From PALSA-555 sp036521915 (GTDB lineage Bacteria > Actinomycetota > Acidimicrobiia > IMCC26256 > PALSA-555), in NCBI GenBank assembly GCA_036521915.1, contig DATDGU010000209.1:1-20237 (forward strand): a DNA stretch of 20,237 nucleotides, written 5' to 3'. Below are positions 6,696 through 14,365 of this stretch, in pieces (within the stretch, counting starts at the first letter, position 1; each line of letters opens with the position of its first letter). The notes below the pieces were generated by a model. That model ran no database searches, was not told where the DNA came from, and saw only the letters and a program-made list of their open reading frames with translations. The position numbers and the translations under genes were made by a program.

Positions 6696-8608
6696 TCGAC
6701 CTGGGTGGGGACCGAGATCACGATCGTGTTCGGGCGGAACAGCAGCCGGCCCTTCAAGGCGAGCGCGGTCTGGTTGTGCAGCAGCTGGTGCCACCAGTGG
6801 TGCACGACGACTTCCGGGAGCACGACGGTGATGATGTCGCCGGTGCGACGACTGTCGACCTCGTTGACGAAGGCGAGGAGGGGTCGGGTGATGTCCCGGT
6901 AGGGCGACTCGACGATCTCGAGCGTGACGCCGAGGTCGAGTTCCTGCCAGCGGCGCCGCAGCTCCTGGAGGCCGGTGTCCTCGAGGTCGACGACGACGGC
7001 CACGAGGCGCTCGGGGCGCAGCGCCCGCGCGTAGGCGAGTGCGTCGAGCGCGCCCTTGTCCACCGCGTTGATCGGCACGATCACGGTGTTGTGGACGGCG
7101 GGGAGCTTGGCGTGGTCGGGGAGCGCGAGCTGGCGCTCGACGGCGTCGTAGTGACGCTTGATCAGCTTGCAGACCATGACGACCAGCGGGATGACCACCG
7201 CGGGGATCCACGCGCCGGCCGTGAACTTCGAGATGAGGATCACGATCAGCACGATGCTCGTCGCCGTGGCGCCTGTGGCGTTGATGGCCAAGGCGACCCG
7301 CCAGCCCGGTTCTCGGAGTCGCCGGTGGTGGCGCACCATCCCGACCTGGGAGAGCGTGAACGCGGTGAAGAGGCCGACGGCGAACAGCGGGATCAATGAG
7401 ACGAGGTTGCCGTTGAACGCAAACAGCAGCACGACCGCGCTCGCCGCCACCGCGATGATCCCGTTGGAGAACACCAGGCGGTCGCCGCGCCGCGCGAGCT
7501 GGTGAGGGAGGAACCCGTCGCGGGCGACGATGGACGACAGGCGTGGGAAGTCGGCGAAGGACGTGTTCGCGGACAGGCACAGGATCAACGCGGCCGACGC
7601 CATCAAGATGATGTAGAGCGGGCTGCCCCGGCCGAAGACGTGGTCACCGAGGATCGAGATCAGCGTCTCCTTCGTGGAGATCGTCGGACGGAGCCGGTTG
7701 GTGAGGACGGCCAGCCCGAGCAGCGGCCCGCCGAGGAACAGGCCGGTCCAGATCATCGTGGTCGCGGCGTTGCGCGACTTCGGCTCGCGGAACGCCGGCA
7801 CCCCGTTCGAGATCGCCTCGACGCCCGAGAGGGCCACCGCGCCCGACGAGAACGCCTTCATGAGCGCGAAGAGGGTGACCCCGGTGACCAGCGCGCCGTT
7901 GTGGGTGAAGGCGTTCAGCTGGGTGTGGTTCACCGGGAGCTGGTGCAGGCTGCCGGTGAAGGACCGGATGAGGCCGTCGACGATGAGCAGCGTCAGGACG
8001 GCCACGTACGTGTACACGGGGAGGGCGAAGAGACGGCCGGCCTCGCGCAGCCCGCGCAGGTTGGCGAACATGATCACCGCGACGAGGCCCACGCTGAGCG
8101 CGATCGGGTGGTCCTGCAGCGGCGCGATCGCCGAGCTGATCGCCGCCGCGCCGGCTGCCGCGGACACGGCGACGTTCAGCGTGTAGTCCACGAGCAGGGC
8201 GGCGCACGCGACGAGCGAGGCGTTCGTACCGAGGTTCTCCCGGCTCACGATGTAGGAGCCGCCGCCGTTCGGGTAGGCGTAGATGGTCTGGCGGTAGCTG
8301 AGGACGAGCAGCGTCAGGACGCCGATGAGGACGAGCGACAGCGGGACCAGATAGCCGAACGCGGCGACGCCCGCGACGGGGACGAGCACCGTCAGCATCA
8401 CCTCGGTGCCGTAGGCGGTCGACGACACCGCGTCGGAGGAGAACACGGGCAGGGCGATCCGCTTGGGGAGCAGCTCGGAGTCCTGGGCATGGGTCGCGAG
8501 CGGACGCCCCACGACGAAGCGCTTCAGCGTGGTCAGCGACCCGCCACCGAGCTGCTCGCCCGCGTCCCGGTCCACACGGACCCGGCCCCGCGCCCGCTGC
8601 GCCGTCAC
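6692..8608 (-). CDS. kimA: KimA-like APC-superfamily potassium transporter
   Basis: 638 residues: a roughly 12-helix APC permease core followed by a soluble C-terminal domain from about residue 475. Several segments match Bacillus subtilis KimA (YdaO) as I recall it: FSSDAVSSTAYGTE (56-69), SYRQTIYAYPNGGGSYIVS (104-122), LLVDYTLNVAVS (138-149), AFSSGAVALSGVEAISN in mid-protein, and ESPYRDITRPLLAF and WHQLLHNQTAL near the C-terminus. Asp59, Tyr66, Asp141 and Tyr142 fall in the conserved ion-pathway segments. KimA is a high-affinity K+/H+ symporter inhibited by c-di-AMP in Firmicutes; I cannot tell whether that control applies here, and I see no ydaO-type riboswitch. The GTG start at 8608-8606 follows AGGA. 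The gene lies 44 bases after the esterase, at the tail of a catabolic gene string, so its functional link to it is doubtful. Confidence 0.85.
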   Translation of the reverse strand: MTAQRARGRVRVDRDAGEQLGGGSLTTLKRFVVGRPLATHAQDSELLPKRIALPVFSSDAVSSTAYGTEVMLTVLVPVAGVAAFGYLVPLSLVLIGVLTLLVLSYRQTIYAYPNGGGSYIVSRENLGTNASLVACAALLVDYTLNVAVSAAAGAAAISSAIAPLQDHPIALSVGLVAVIMFANLRGLREAGRLFALPVYTYVAVLTLLIVDGLIRSFTGSLHQLPVNHTQLNAFTHNGALVTGVTLFALMKAFSSGAVALSGVEAISNGVPAFREPKSRNAATTMIWTGLFLGGPLLGLAVLTNRLRPTISTKETLISILGDHVFGRGSPLYIILMASAALILCLSANTSFADFPRLSSIVARDGFLPHQLARRGDRLVFSNGIIAVAASAVVLLFAFNGNLVSLIPLFAVGLFTAFTLSQVGMVRHHRRLREPGWRVALAINATGATATSIVLIVILISKFTAGAWIPAVVIPLVVMVCKLIKRHYDAVERQLALPDHAKLPAVHNTVIVPINAVDKGALDALAYARALRPERLVAVVVDLEDTGLQELRRRWQELDLGVTLEIVESPYRDITRPLLAFVNEVDSRRTGDIITVVLPEVVVHHWWHQLLHNQTALALKGRLLFRPNTIVISVPTQVD

Positions 8609-8652
8609 GGCCCGATCCTGTCAGGTCGCGCCCGCGCCGCGGCGGAGCCGAC

Positions 8653-9582
8653 TCAGAGGCGGGGACCGAGGAAGGCGGCGATGCGCGCCATCGCCTCGTC
8701 GGCCGCGGGGACGAGGGCGTCCATGCCGAGGAAGCCATGCGTCACGCCCTCGTACCGGTGCAGCTCGACGGGGACGTCGAAGCCGTCGAGCCGGTGCGCG
8801 TAGGCCTCACCTTCGTCGCGCAGCGGGTCGTACTCGCCGGTCAGGACGAGCGCGGAGGGGAGGCCGCCGAGGTCGGCCGCCTGGAGCGGCGACGCGAACG
8901 CGTCGAGCGGGTCGCCGTCGGATCCGAGGTAGCTCTCCCAGAAGAAGGCCATGTCCTCGGCGGTGAGGAGGTAGTTCACGGCGAAGTCGCGGTACGACTC
9001 GGTGTCCTGCCCGGCGTCGGTGACCGGGTAGACGAGCACCTGCGCGGCGAGCGCAGGTCCCGCGGCGCGGGACCGCAGCGTGACGGCGGCGGCGAGGTTC
9101 CCGCCCGCGCTGTCGCCTGCCACGGCGAGGCGGCTCGGGTCGCCGCCGAGGTCGGCGGCGTGCGCCGCCAGCCAGATGGTCGCGGCCTCGCAGTCGTCGA
9201 GCGCCGCCGGGTACGGGTGCTCGGGCGCGAGGCGGTAGTCGACGCTGACGACGAGCGCGCCGGTCGCGTTCGCGAGTCGTCGGCAGACCCGGTCGTGGGT
9301 GTCGATCCCCATGAAGACCCAGCCGCCGCCGTGGAAGTACGCGACGACCGGCAGCCGCTCGTCGTCGGCCGTCGGGGTGTAGCAGCGCGCCCACAGCGGT
9401 CCGGCGTTCGTGTCGAGCTCTCGGTCCTCGACGCGCGCCACGGGCTGGGCCGGGCCGGCCCCGGCCTCGGCGAAGACGATCACGTTCTCGCGCAGCTCGT
9501 CGAGCGGCTGGTCGCGCAGCGGCGGAAGGTCGAGCGTCGCCGCGGCGTCGAGGTAGGTCTGCAGCGCGGGGTGGAGCGGCAT
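8653..9582 (-). CDS. Alpha/beta hydrolase, hormone-sensitive-lipase family esterase
   Basis: 309 residues of the alpha/beta-hydrolase_3 (HSL, type IV esterase) family. The oxyanion-hole motif HGGG is at 84-87. The catalytic triad is Ser158 in GDSAGG, Asp252 in EYDPLRDEG and His282 in VTHGF. YRLAPEHPYPAALDD (116-130) is typical of the family. It hydrolyses short to medium carboxylic esters in the cytoplasm, with no signal peptide. The ATG at 9582-9580 shares one base with the upstream TGA (TGATG), so it is coupled to the second alpha/beta hydrolase. Esterase, Asp-type hydrolase, flavoprotein and ligase together look like a substrate-opening and CoA-activation module. Confidence 0.93.
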   Translation of the reverse strand: MPLHPALQTYLDAAATLDLPPLRDQPLDELRENVIVFAEAGAGPAQPVARVEDRELDTNAGPLWARCYTPTADDERLPVVAYFHGGGWVFMGIDTHDRVCRRLANATGALVVSVDYRLAPEHPYPAALDDCEAATIWLAAHAADLGGDPSRLAVAGDSAGGNLAAAVTLRSRAAGPALAAQVLVYPVTDAGQDTESYRDFAVNYLLTAEDMAFFWESYLGSDGDPLDAFASPLQAADLGGLPSALVLTGEYDPLRDEGEAYAHRLDGFDVPVELHRYEGVTHGFLGMDALVPAADEAMARIAAFLGPRL

Positions 9583-10295
9583 CAGCTGTCCGCCCACAGC
9601 TGCTCGAGCACCGGAACCACCTCGTCGGGGCGCTCGAAGATACCCCAGTGCCCGGCGTCGAGTTCGAGGTACGGCGCGCCGGCGAGCTCAGCGACCGCGC
9701 GCCCGAAGGCGGGCGGCGCGTACGGGTCGTGTGCACCCCAGAAGACCTGCGCGGGCGGTGTGGCGCGGTCCGGGGGCGGCGACCACTCGGGTCCGACGTC
9801 GACAGCCGAGCGGTAGAGGGCGAGCACGGCGCGCTTCATTGTGTCGTCGGCCCGGGACGCCGCGCCTTCGGGGTCGGGGTGCCGGGCGTCGCGCAGGGCG
9901 GCGACCAGGGCGTCGGGTGTCATGAGGTCCATGATCTGCTCGCCGGTGTCCGGGGTCTGCCACTGCGTGGCGAGCTCGTGCCACCTGAATGTGGGGCTCA
10001 CCGCGCCGTCGGCGACGGCCCACGTGCGCACGAGGTCCGGCCGGGTCGTCGCGATCCGCTGGGTCAGGAGCCCGCCCCAGTCGTGCCCGACCAGGTCGAC
10101 GGGCTCGTCGACGCCTTCGAGCTGGCGAATGAGCCAGTCGGCGTAGGCCTCCTTCGTGCACGCGAAGCCGTCCGGCAGCGGCGACGCGAACCCGGGGAGG
10201 CGCGGACAGACGACGTCGAGGCGTGTGAGGCGGGACCGGATCGGCTCCCACAGCTCCGCGGTGTCGGGAACGCCGTGCACCAGCACCGCGGGCAC
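9582..10295 (-). CDS. Alpha/beta hydrolase with Asp nucleophile (epoxide hydrolase / haloalkane dehalogenase-like)
   Basis: 237 residues, somewhat short for the family. It has LVHGVPD (5-11) as the oxyanion-hole segment, the nucleophile-elbow motif VGHDWGG (69-75) with Asp72, a candidate acid Asp190 in WGAHDPY and His216 in AGHWGIF. A G-H-D-W-G-G elbow is the hallmark of epoxide hydrolases and haloalkane dehalogenases, which form an ester on Asp; Trp73 next to it is halide- or oxyanion-stabilising in known members. The cap region is compact. The exact substrate class cannot be decided. GTG at 10295-10293 sits three bases after the upstream TAG with GAGGAG just before it. The stop overlaps the esterase start by one base. 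Confidence 0.87.
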   Translation of the reverse strand: MPAVLVHGVPDTAELWEPIRSRLTRLDVVCPRLPGFASPLPDGFACTKEAYADWLIRQLEGVDEPVDLVGHDWGGLLTQRIATTRPDLVRTWAVADGAVSPTFRWHELATQWQTPDTGEQIMDLMTPDALVAALRDARHPDPEGAASRADDTMKRAVLALYRSAVDVGPEWSPPPDRATPPAQVFWGAHDPYAPPAFGRAVAELAGAPYLELDAGHWGIFERPDEVVPVLEQLWADS

Positions 10296-10298
10296 GGG

Positions 10299-11417
10299 CT
10301 ACTCCTCGTCGCGGAGCGTGTCGAGGCGCTGCGTGGCGTCGATGAACTCGTCCACGAGGTCGAGCACGACGTCGCGGACCGGCCGGATCGAACGCATCCG
10401 CCCGACGATCTGGCCGACAGGCATCACGCGCAGCTCGTCGACCTGGTACTTCGCGACCCGTCGCTGCGCCTCCGCCGTGGCCATGTACTGCAGCGGCATC
10501 GGTAGGTAGCCGGGCGAGTCCTCCCGCTCCCACGCCTCGGTCCACGGGGTGCGGAGCTGGCGCGCCGGCTTCCCGGTGAGCACCCGCGACCGCACGGTGT
10601 CGCGCGAGCCCGCGGCGATGAGCCGGTCCATGACCACCGGCGCGGTGTCGCTCTCGCTCGTGGTGAGCCAGATCGAGCCGGTCCACACCCCGTCGGCGCC
10701 GAGCGCCATCGCGGCGGCCATCTGGCGTCCCGAGCCGATCCCGCCGGCGGCGAGGACGGGGACGCGGTCCCCGACGGCGTCGACGACCTCGGGCACGAGC
10801 ACCATGCCGGCGACGTCGCCCGTGTGCCCGCCCGCTTCGTAGCCCTGGGCGACGATCATGTCGACGCCCTGGTTCACCTGCCGCTCGGCGTGGGCGAGGC
10901 TCCCGACCAGCGCCGCGACCTTTACGTCGTGCTCGTGCGCCAGGTCGACCACGTCCTTCGGTGGCGGGCCGAGCGCGTTCACGAGCAGCTTGATCGGGTG
11001 CGCGAGCGAGATGTCGACCTGGGGCCGCGCGCCCTCGTGGGTCCAGCCGAGCAGCCCGCTGCGCTCCTCGTCCTCGTTCAGCGGCGGGACGTTGTGCTCG
11101 TCGAGGACCTTCTCGATGAACTCCTTGTGCTCCTGGGGGATCATGTCGGCGAGCTGCTGCTCCATGTGCGACGGATCGAGCTCGCCGCCCGACCCGGCGT
11201 AGCTCGCCGGCATGACGACGTCGACGCCGTACGGCTTGCCGTCGACGTGCTCGTCGAGCCACTGCAGCTCGATCTCGAGCTGCTCGGGCGTGAACGCCAG
11301 CGCGCCGAGCACGCCCATCCCACCGGCCTTCGTCACCGCGGCGACGACGTCGCGGCAGTGGCTGAACGCGAACAGGGGCAGGTCCAGCCCGAACAGGTCC
11401 GTGGCCCGGGTGCGCAT
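10299..11417 (-). CDS. Nitronate monooxygenase-family flavoprotein (2-nitropropane dioxygenase-like)
   Basis: 372 residues of the FMN-binding TIM-barrel NMO family (PF03060). N-terminal TDLFGLDLPLFAFSH, KAGGMGVLGAL (30-40), VAQGYEAGGHTG (189-200, His198) and the phosphate-binding LAAGGIGSGRQMAAAMALGADG (222-243) are characteristic. Compared with textbook NMOs there is an extended stretch (about residues 70-140) between the VDVVMP strand and VNALGPPP. In actinobacteria relatives of this fold are not limited to nitronates: IpdC of steroid degradation is an NMO-like CoA-ester reductase. A role in acyl-CoA metabolism is therefore as likely as nitronate oxidation. The ATG at 11417-11415 has a very strong Shine-Dalgarno AGGAGGAGG. 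It lies 14 bases after the ligase gene. Confidence 0.9.
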   Translation of the reverse strand: MRTRATDLFGLDLPLFAFSHCRDVVAAVTKAGGMGVLGALAFTPEQLEIELQWLDEHVDGKPYGVDVVMPASYAGSGGELDPSHMEQQLADMIPQEHKEFIEKVLDEHNVPPLNEDEERSGLLGWTHEGARPQVDISLAHPIKLLVNALGPPPKDVVDLAHEHDVKVAALVGSLAHAERQVNQGVDMIVAQGYEAGGHTGDVAGMVLVPEVVDAVGDRVPVLAAGGIGSGRQMAAAMALGADGVWTGSIWLTTSESDTAPVVMDRLIAAGSRDTVRSRVLTGKPARQLRTPWTEAWEREDSPGYLPMPLQYMATAEAQRRVAKYQVDELRVMPVGQIVGRMRSIRPVRDVVLDLVDEFIDATQRLDTLRDEE

Positions 11418-11431
11418 CAGGCTTCCTCCTC

Positions 11432-13048
11432 CTAGACCGGCGACGCGGCGCCGGTGGCGACGTCCTTCGCCCACCGGTAGTCCGGCTTCCCCGACGGCGA
11501 CCGGACGATCGCGGGGACGAGGTGCAGGTCGCGCGGCAGCTTGTAGCCCGCGAGCTGACCGCGACAGTGCTCCCGGATCGAGTCGAGGTCGATCGTCGCG
11601 TCGTCGCGGGGCTGCACAACGGCGACGACCCGCTGACCCCAGCGGTCGTCGGGCACGCCGACGACCGTGCAGTCGTACACGCCGGGGTGCGACTTGATCG
11701 CGGCCTCGACCTCCTCCGGGTAGATCTTCTCGCCGCCCGAGTTGATCGACACCGACCCGCGGCCGAGCAGCACGATGCGGCCGTCCGCCTCGACGGTCGC
11801 GAAGTCGCCGGGCATCGAGTAGCGGGTCCCGTCGGGACCGGTCACGAACGTCTGCGCCGACTTCTCGGGGTCCTTGTAGTACTCGACGGGGATGTTGCCG
11901 GCGCGGGCGAGCCGGCCGACCGCGCCCGAGCCCGGCTCGATGGGTCGCATGTCGTCGTCGAGGACCACCGTGTCGAGGATCGCCGTGACACGCGGACCGC
12001 GCGCCTCGGTCTGGCCGGCCTGCACGAGCGTGTAGCCGTTCGACCCGGTCTCGGACGCGCCGATCGCCTCGCTCACGATGATCGACGGGAGGCGCTCGAG
12101 CAGTCGATCCTTCACCGCCGGAGAGAACACGGCCGCCGTGCTCGACAGGTTTACGAGCGACGTCAGGTCGTAGTCGACGCCCGGCTCGTCGAGCGCCTCG
12201 ACCAGCGGGCGGCCCATCGCGTCGCCCGTGATCATGATGCTGTTCACGCGCTCCTCGCCGACGAGGCGCCAGACCCGGCCCGGGTCGAACTTGGCGACGA
12301 GCACGACCTTGTTGCCCTGGAACGAGCCGCCCATCACCGACCACTGCGTCGCGCCGTGCATGAGCGGCGCGATCGGGAGCATCGTCCCCGGGTCTCGGGT
12401 CTGGGCCCGCTCGACGAGCGCCTCGGGTCGGTCGACGCGGGTGTTCGTCGTGGGGTCGATGCCGCCGCCGAGCGCGAAGAACACGTCCTCGTGGCGCCAG
12501 ACGACACCCTTCGGCATCCCGGTGGTCCCGCCCGTGTAGAGGATGTAGCGGTCGTCGGGGGAACGGGGACCGAAGTCCCGCTCGGGAGACCCGCCCGCCA
12601 TCGCCTCCTCGTACGGGATCGACGTCAGGGGCCCGAGGTCGGCGCCGCCGCCGTCCTCGATCACCACTGAGTGGGTGAGCATCGGCAGCTCACCGAGCAC
12701 GTTCGCGACCCGAGGCGCGAACTCTCGCTGGTAGACGAGCGCCTTCAGGTCGGCGTTGGCGAACAGGTACGCGAGCTCGCCCTCGACGTAGCGGTAGTTG
12801 ATGTTGACCCACACCGCCCGCAGCTTGAAGACGGCCCACAGGGTCTCCACCCACTCGACCGAGTTGTAGGCGTAGATCCCGACGTGGTCGCCCGGGCCGA
12901 TCCCGTGCGCCGCGAGGTGGTGCGCGAGCCGGTTGGCGCGGGCCTCCATCTCGTCGTAGGTGCGGCGCTGCCCCTCCGCCACGAGGTACTCGCGGGACCC
13001 GAAGTGGTCGACGGCGTGCTCGAAGAGGTCGGCCAGGTTGAACTCCAT
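11432..13048 (-). CDS. AMP-forming acyl-CoA ligase, FadD19-like
   Basis: 538 residues of the ANL superfamily. P-loop YTGGTTGMPKG at 171-181, A5 IGASETG at 329-335, A7 GDFATVEADGR at 414-424, hinge GRGSVSINSGGEKIYPEEVE at 429-448, and catalytic Lys521 in SPSGKPDYRW. NINYRYVEGELAYLF (82-96), AGSPERDFG (151-159) and LMHGATQ (229-235) closely follow mycobacterial FadD19, which activates C26/C24 steroid side-chain acids. Steroid specificity is inference; other bulky branched acids are possible. ATG at 13048-13046 was chosen because it starts the conserved N-terminus (NLADLFEHAVD). It lacks a good Shine-Dalgarno sequence but sits eight bases after a -10 (TAGAGT), consistent with a leaderless mRNA. 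It is the first gene of a four- or five-gene string. Confidence 0.92.
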   Translation of the reverse strand: MEFNLADLFEHAVDHFGSREYLVAEGQRRTYDEMEARANRLAHHLAAHGIGPGDHVGIYAYNSVEWVETLWAVFKLRAVWVNINYRYVEGELAYLFANADLKALVYQREFAPRVANVLGELPMLTHSVVIEDGGGADLGPLTSIPYEEAMAGGSPERDFGPRSPDDRYILYTGGTTGMPKGVVWRHEDVFFALGGGIDPTTNTRVDRPEALVERAQTRDPGTMLPIAPLMHGATQWSVMGGSFQGNKVVLVAKFDPGRVWRLVGEERVNSIMITGDAMGRPLVEALDEPGVDYDLTSLVNLSSTAAVFSPAVKDRLLERLPSIIVSEAIGASETGSNGYTLVQAGQTEARGPRVTAILDTVVLDDDMRPIEPGSGAVGRLARAGNIPVEYYKDPEKSAQTFVTGPDGTRYSMPGDFATVEADGRIVLLGRGSVSINSGGEKIYPEEVEAAIKSHPGVYDCTVVGVPDDRWGQRVVAVVQPRDDATIDLDSIREHCRGQLAGYKLPRDLHLVPAIVRSPSGKPDYRWAKDVATGAASPV

Positions 13049-13056
13049 CGGCCCGC

Positions 13057-13087
13057 ACTCTACGGGCCGCTCTGACGGGCCGTCAGA
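13057..13087 (-). promoter_or_regulatory. Promoter of the ligase operon with embedded 17-bp palindromic operator
   Basis: On the minus strand TGACGG (13085-13080), a 17-base spacer and TAGAGT (13062-13057) form a plausible sigma-A promoter. It ends eight bases before the ATG at 13048. The -35 lies inside a perfect palindrome, TCTGACGGGCCGTCAGA (13071-13087; eight-base arms around a central G). A repressor bound here would block the -35. The size and symmetry suit a TetR-type regulator, but none is encoded in the window. Confidence 0.6.
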
Positions 13088-13144
13088 CGGCGGCGCGGGC
13101 GCGAGCACCTCGACGAGATGACGGGCGCGCGAGCCGTGTGGTCA

Positions 13145-13162
13145 ACTGACGCCCCCGTCAGT
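13145..13162 (+). promoter_or_regulatory. Palindromic operator upstream of the Cys-less thiolase gene
   Basis: ACTGACGCCCCCGTCAGT has perfect seven-base arms (ACTGACG / CGTCAGT) around CCCC. It ends 24 bases before the GTG at 13186. It shares the CTGACG/CGTCAG core with the palindrome at 13071-13087, which lies 23 bases from the divergent ligase start. The pair is arranged almost symmetrically, as expected for one regulator controlling both directions. I could not identify a convincing -10 for the plus-strand gene. Confidence 0.6.
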
Positions 13163-13185
13163 CCCGAGGCCGCGAGGGAGTACCC

Positions 13186-14355
13186 GTGGACCGCACGCCC
13201 GTCATCGTGGGCACCGGCCTGTCCGACTACCCGAAGGCGCCGCACCTCGACGGCGTGCAGCACCACGTCCAGGCGTTCCAGCGCGCCCTGGCCGACTCGG
13301 GCCTCGAGAAGTCCGAGATCGACGGGTACGTGAGCGCCGGCGGCGGCGGGCTCATGATCGACGACGCCGTGACGATGGCCGAGTACCTGCGGATCGACCA
13401 CCGCTACGTCGACGGGACGATGACGGGCGGCTCGTCGTTCGAGTTCCACGTCCAGCACCTCGCGGCGGCGATCCGCGAGGGGCTCTGCGACGTCGCGCTC
13501 ATCACGTACGGGTCCGACCAGTTGAGCCGGATGGGCCGCAAGCTCGGGACCGGGGGCTTCCAGCGGCCGGGGTCGCGGGTCGGCGGGCCGATCCAGTACG
13601 AGGCGCCCTACGGCAACTCGCTCGTCGGCGCCTACGCGATGCACGCCGCCCGCCACATGCACGAGTTCGGGACGACCCCGGCCCAGCTCGCCGAGATCGC
13701 GGTCGGCGTCCGCGAGTTCGCCACCCTGAACCCCCACGCCATCTACCGCGACCCGATCACCGCCGACGACGTGCTGAACAGCCGCCTGATCGCCGACCCG
13801 CTCCACAAGCTCGACTGCTGCGCGATCACCGACGGCGGCGGCGCCGTGCTCATGACGACCGCCGAGCGGGCGAAAGACCTGCGTCAGCCGCCGGTCTACG
13901 TGCTCGGGGCGGCGGGCGCCCAGACGCACTGGAACGTCAGCCAGCAGCCCGACTTCACGACGTGCGCCGGGGCGAAGGCCGGCCCGGTGGCGTTCGGGCG
14001 CGCCGGGCTCAGCCCGAACGACATCGACATGCTCATGTTCTACGACTCGTTCACGATCACCTGCCTGATCCTCCTCGAGAGCCTCGGGTTCGTCGCGCGG
14101 GGGGAGGGCGGTCCGTTCGTCGCCGAGGGCAACCTCAAGCGCGGTGGTCGCTTCCCGCTCAACACCGACGGCGGCGGGCTGTCGTCGTCGCACCCCGGGA
14201 TGCGCGGCATCTTCTTGCTCATCGAGGCGGCACGCCAGCTGCGGGGCCAGGCCGGGGAGGCGCAGATCCCGAACTGCCAGACCGCGATCTGCGCCGGGTC
14301 GGGGGGCTGGCTCAGTGCGATCGGCGTGGCGATCCTCGGTGCCGAGCATCCATGA
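13186..14355 (+). CDS. Thiolase-fold protein lacking the nucleophilic Cys (Ltp/SCP2-thiolase-like; probable acyl-CoA aldol lyase or related)
   Basis: 389 residues with a thiolase-like layout. The start TPVIVGTGLSDYPK, GGSSFEFHVQHLAAAI (81-96), YDSFTITCLILLESLGF (286-302), NTDGGGLSSSHPGMRG (326-341) and CAGSGGW (369-375) place it among lipid-transfer-protein (Ltp) thiolases. Where ordinary thiolases have the acyl-accepting Cys (NCxTGSS), this one reads TMTGGSS, with Met79. Without that Cys it cannot do classical thiolysis. Ltp2-type proteins, which also lack it, are retro-aldolases that need a DUF35 partner, and a DUF35 gene starts ten bases after this stop. GTG at 13186 has GAGGGAG upstream. 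It is divergent from the FadD19-like ligase, with paired palindromes between them. Confidence 0.88.
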   Translation: MDRTPVIVGTGLSDYPKAPHLDGVQHHVQAFQRALADSGLEKSEIDGYVSAGGGGLMIDDAVTMAEYLRIDHRYVDGTMTGGSSFEFHVQHLAAAIREGLCDVALITYGSDQLSRMGRKLGTGGFQRPGSRVGGPIQYEAPYGNSLVGAYAMHAARHMHEFGTTPAQLAEIAVGVREFATLNPHAIYRDPITADDVLNSRLIADPLHKLDCCAITDGGGAVLMTTAERAKDLRQPPVYVLGAAGAQTHWNVSQQPDFTTCAGAKAGPVAFGRAGLSPNDIDMLMFYDSFTITCLILLESLGFVARGEGGPFVAEGNLKRGGRFPLNTDGGGLSSSHPGMRGIFLLIEAARQLRGQAGEAQIPNCQTAICAGSGGWLSAIGVAILGAEHP

Positions 14356-14365
14356 GAGGGGCCTG

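Noticed and set aside
8128..8610. A c-di-AMP (ydaO-type) riboswitch for the KimA-like gene
   Set aside because: Only 44 bases separate it from the upstream gene, too short for that riboswitch, and no conserved riboswitch segment is visible.
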